From NCBI GenBank assembly GCA_030323885.1, contig CM059187.1, positions 125,038,025 to 125,102,024 of the forward strand: 64,000 nt of DNA, read 5' to 3'. This stretch comes from Branchipolynoe longqiensis. Lineage: Eukaryota > Annelida > Polychaeta > Phyllodocida > Polynoidae. Shown here piece after piece: positions 63,973 through 64,000 of the stretch (position 1 is the first letter of the stretch; every line of letters begins with the position of its first letter). The notes under the pieces are model-generated. The model saw only the letters and a list, made by a program, of their open reading frames with translations, was not told where the DNA came from and did not search any database. The position numbers and the translations under genes were made by a program.

Positions 63973-64000
63973 TTTGCCGCAACGTGTGGAGACGACCGCC

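Overview
This window looks like intergenic, repeat-dense DNA from a metazoan nuclear genome, most likely a gastropod or other mollusc. The best taxonomic clue is a tRNA-derived SINE at 18.8-19.1 kb whose body resembles SINEs I know from mollusc genomes; that is recognition from memory, not a search. I find no intact protein-coding gene, no functional tRNA or rRNA gene, no CRISPR array and no bacterial-type operon. The long open frames are by-products of tandem repeats that lack stop codons. Real coding ancestry is visible only in decayed retrotransposon pieces: an RNase-H-bearing LINE at 23.5-24.2 kb and the 3' end of an RTE-like LINE at 48.9 kb with a short copy at 11.7 kb. One coding-like fragment of unknown origin lies at 2342-2581.

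Interspersed repeats. SINE-1 (tRNA head with a GGCCGAAT box-A region, body ending in TTAGATGTTGCTAGGACGTA) has about 20 full or partial copies; variant SINE-1B keeps the head but has another tail. SINE-2 is a three-unit tandem at 15.3-16.1 kb. Short terminal-inverted-repeat (TIR) elements, probably non-autonomous DNA transposons (MITEs), are named here by TIR: Fam-A (AGCCCTGTTTACACGGG), Fam-B (CTGTCACATTACG and relatives), Fam-C (TTAAAGTTGCATAGTCCGAT), Fam-D (TAGATAAAAGATTCACCC, 9-bp target duplications), Fam-E (AAGCTGAGATTCCTT), Fam-F (modules next to TA microsatellites), Fam-H (CTGTCTCAAAAGGTG), Fam-I (GCCTGGTACACACCTCCC), Fam-K (CAGTTTAACCCC) and Fam-P (CAGTAAAACCTCTCTAA).

Layout. 0-6.7 kb: a SINE and TIR elements. 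6.7-10.6 kb: three satellites with units of 131, about 148 and 149 bp. 11.5-17.9 kb: a doubly nested SINE/LINE, Fam-F, Fam-P pair, a 1-kb CCGGA-rich palindromic element, the SINE-2 tandem, a 15-bp minisatellite and a Fam-B relative. 18-33 kb: SINEs, LINE remnants, Fam-E, Fam-H containing Fam-B, Fam-F and a strong hairpin. 33.5-33.8 kb: a CpG-rich segment not matching any repeat here, with a CTCF-like motif. 34.0-36.4 kb: a purine-only minisatellite. 37-53.9 kb: SINEs nested with Fam-C, Fam-D, Fam-K and an 81-bp higher-order minisatellite. 54.7-61.7 kb: minisatellites and a homogeneous 65-bp satellite. 62.4-64 kb: palindromic Fam-B relatives, one with a perfect 86-bp palindrome.

Nothing here works together as a gene pathway. 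What the window does offer is a readable insertion history: several nests have both target-site duplications intact, so the order of events can be inferred. All family assignments are by eye; consensus building and genome-wide searches are needed to name the families.
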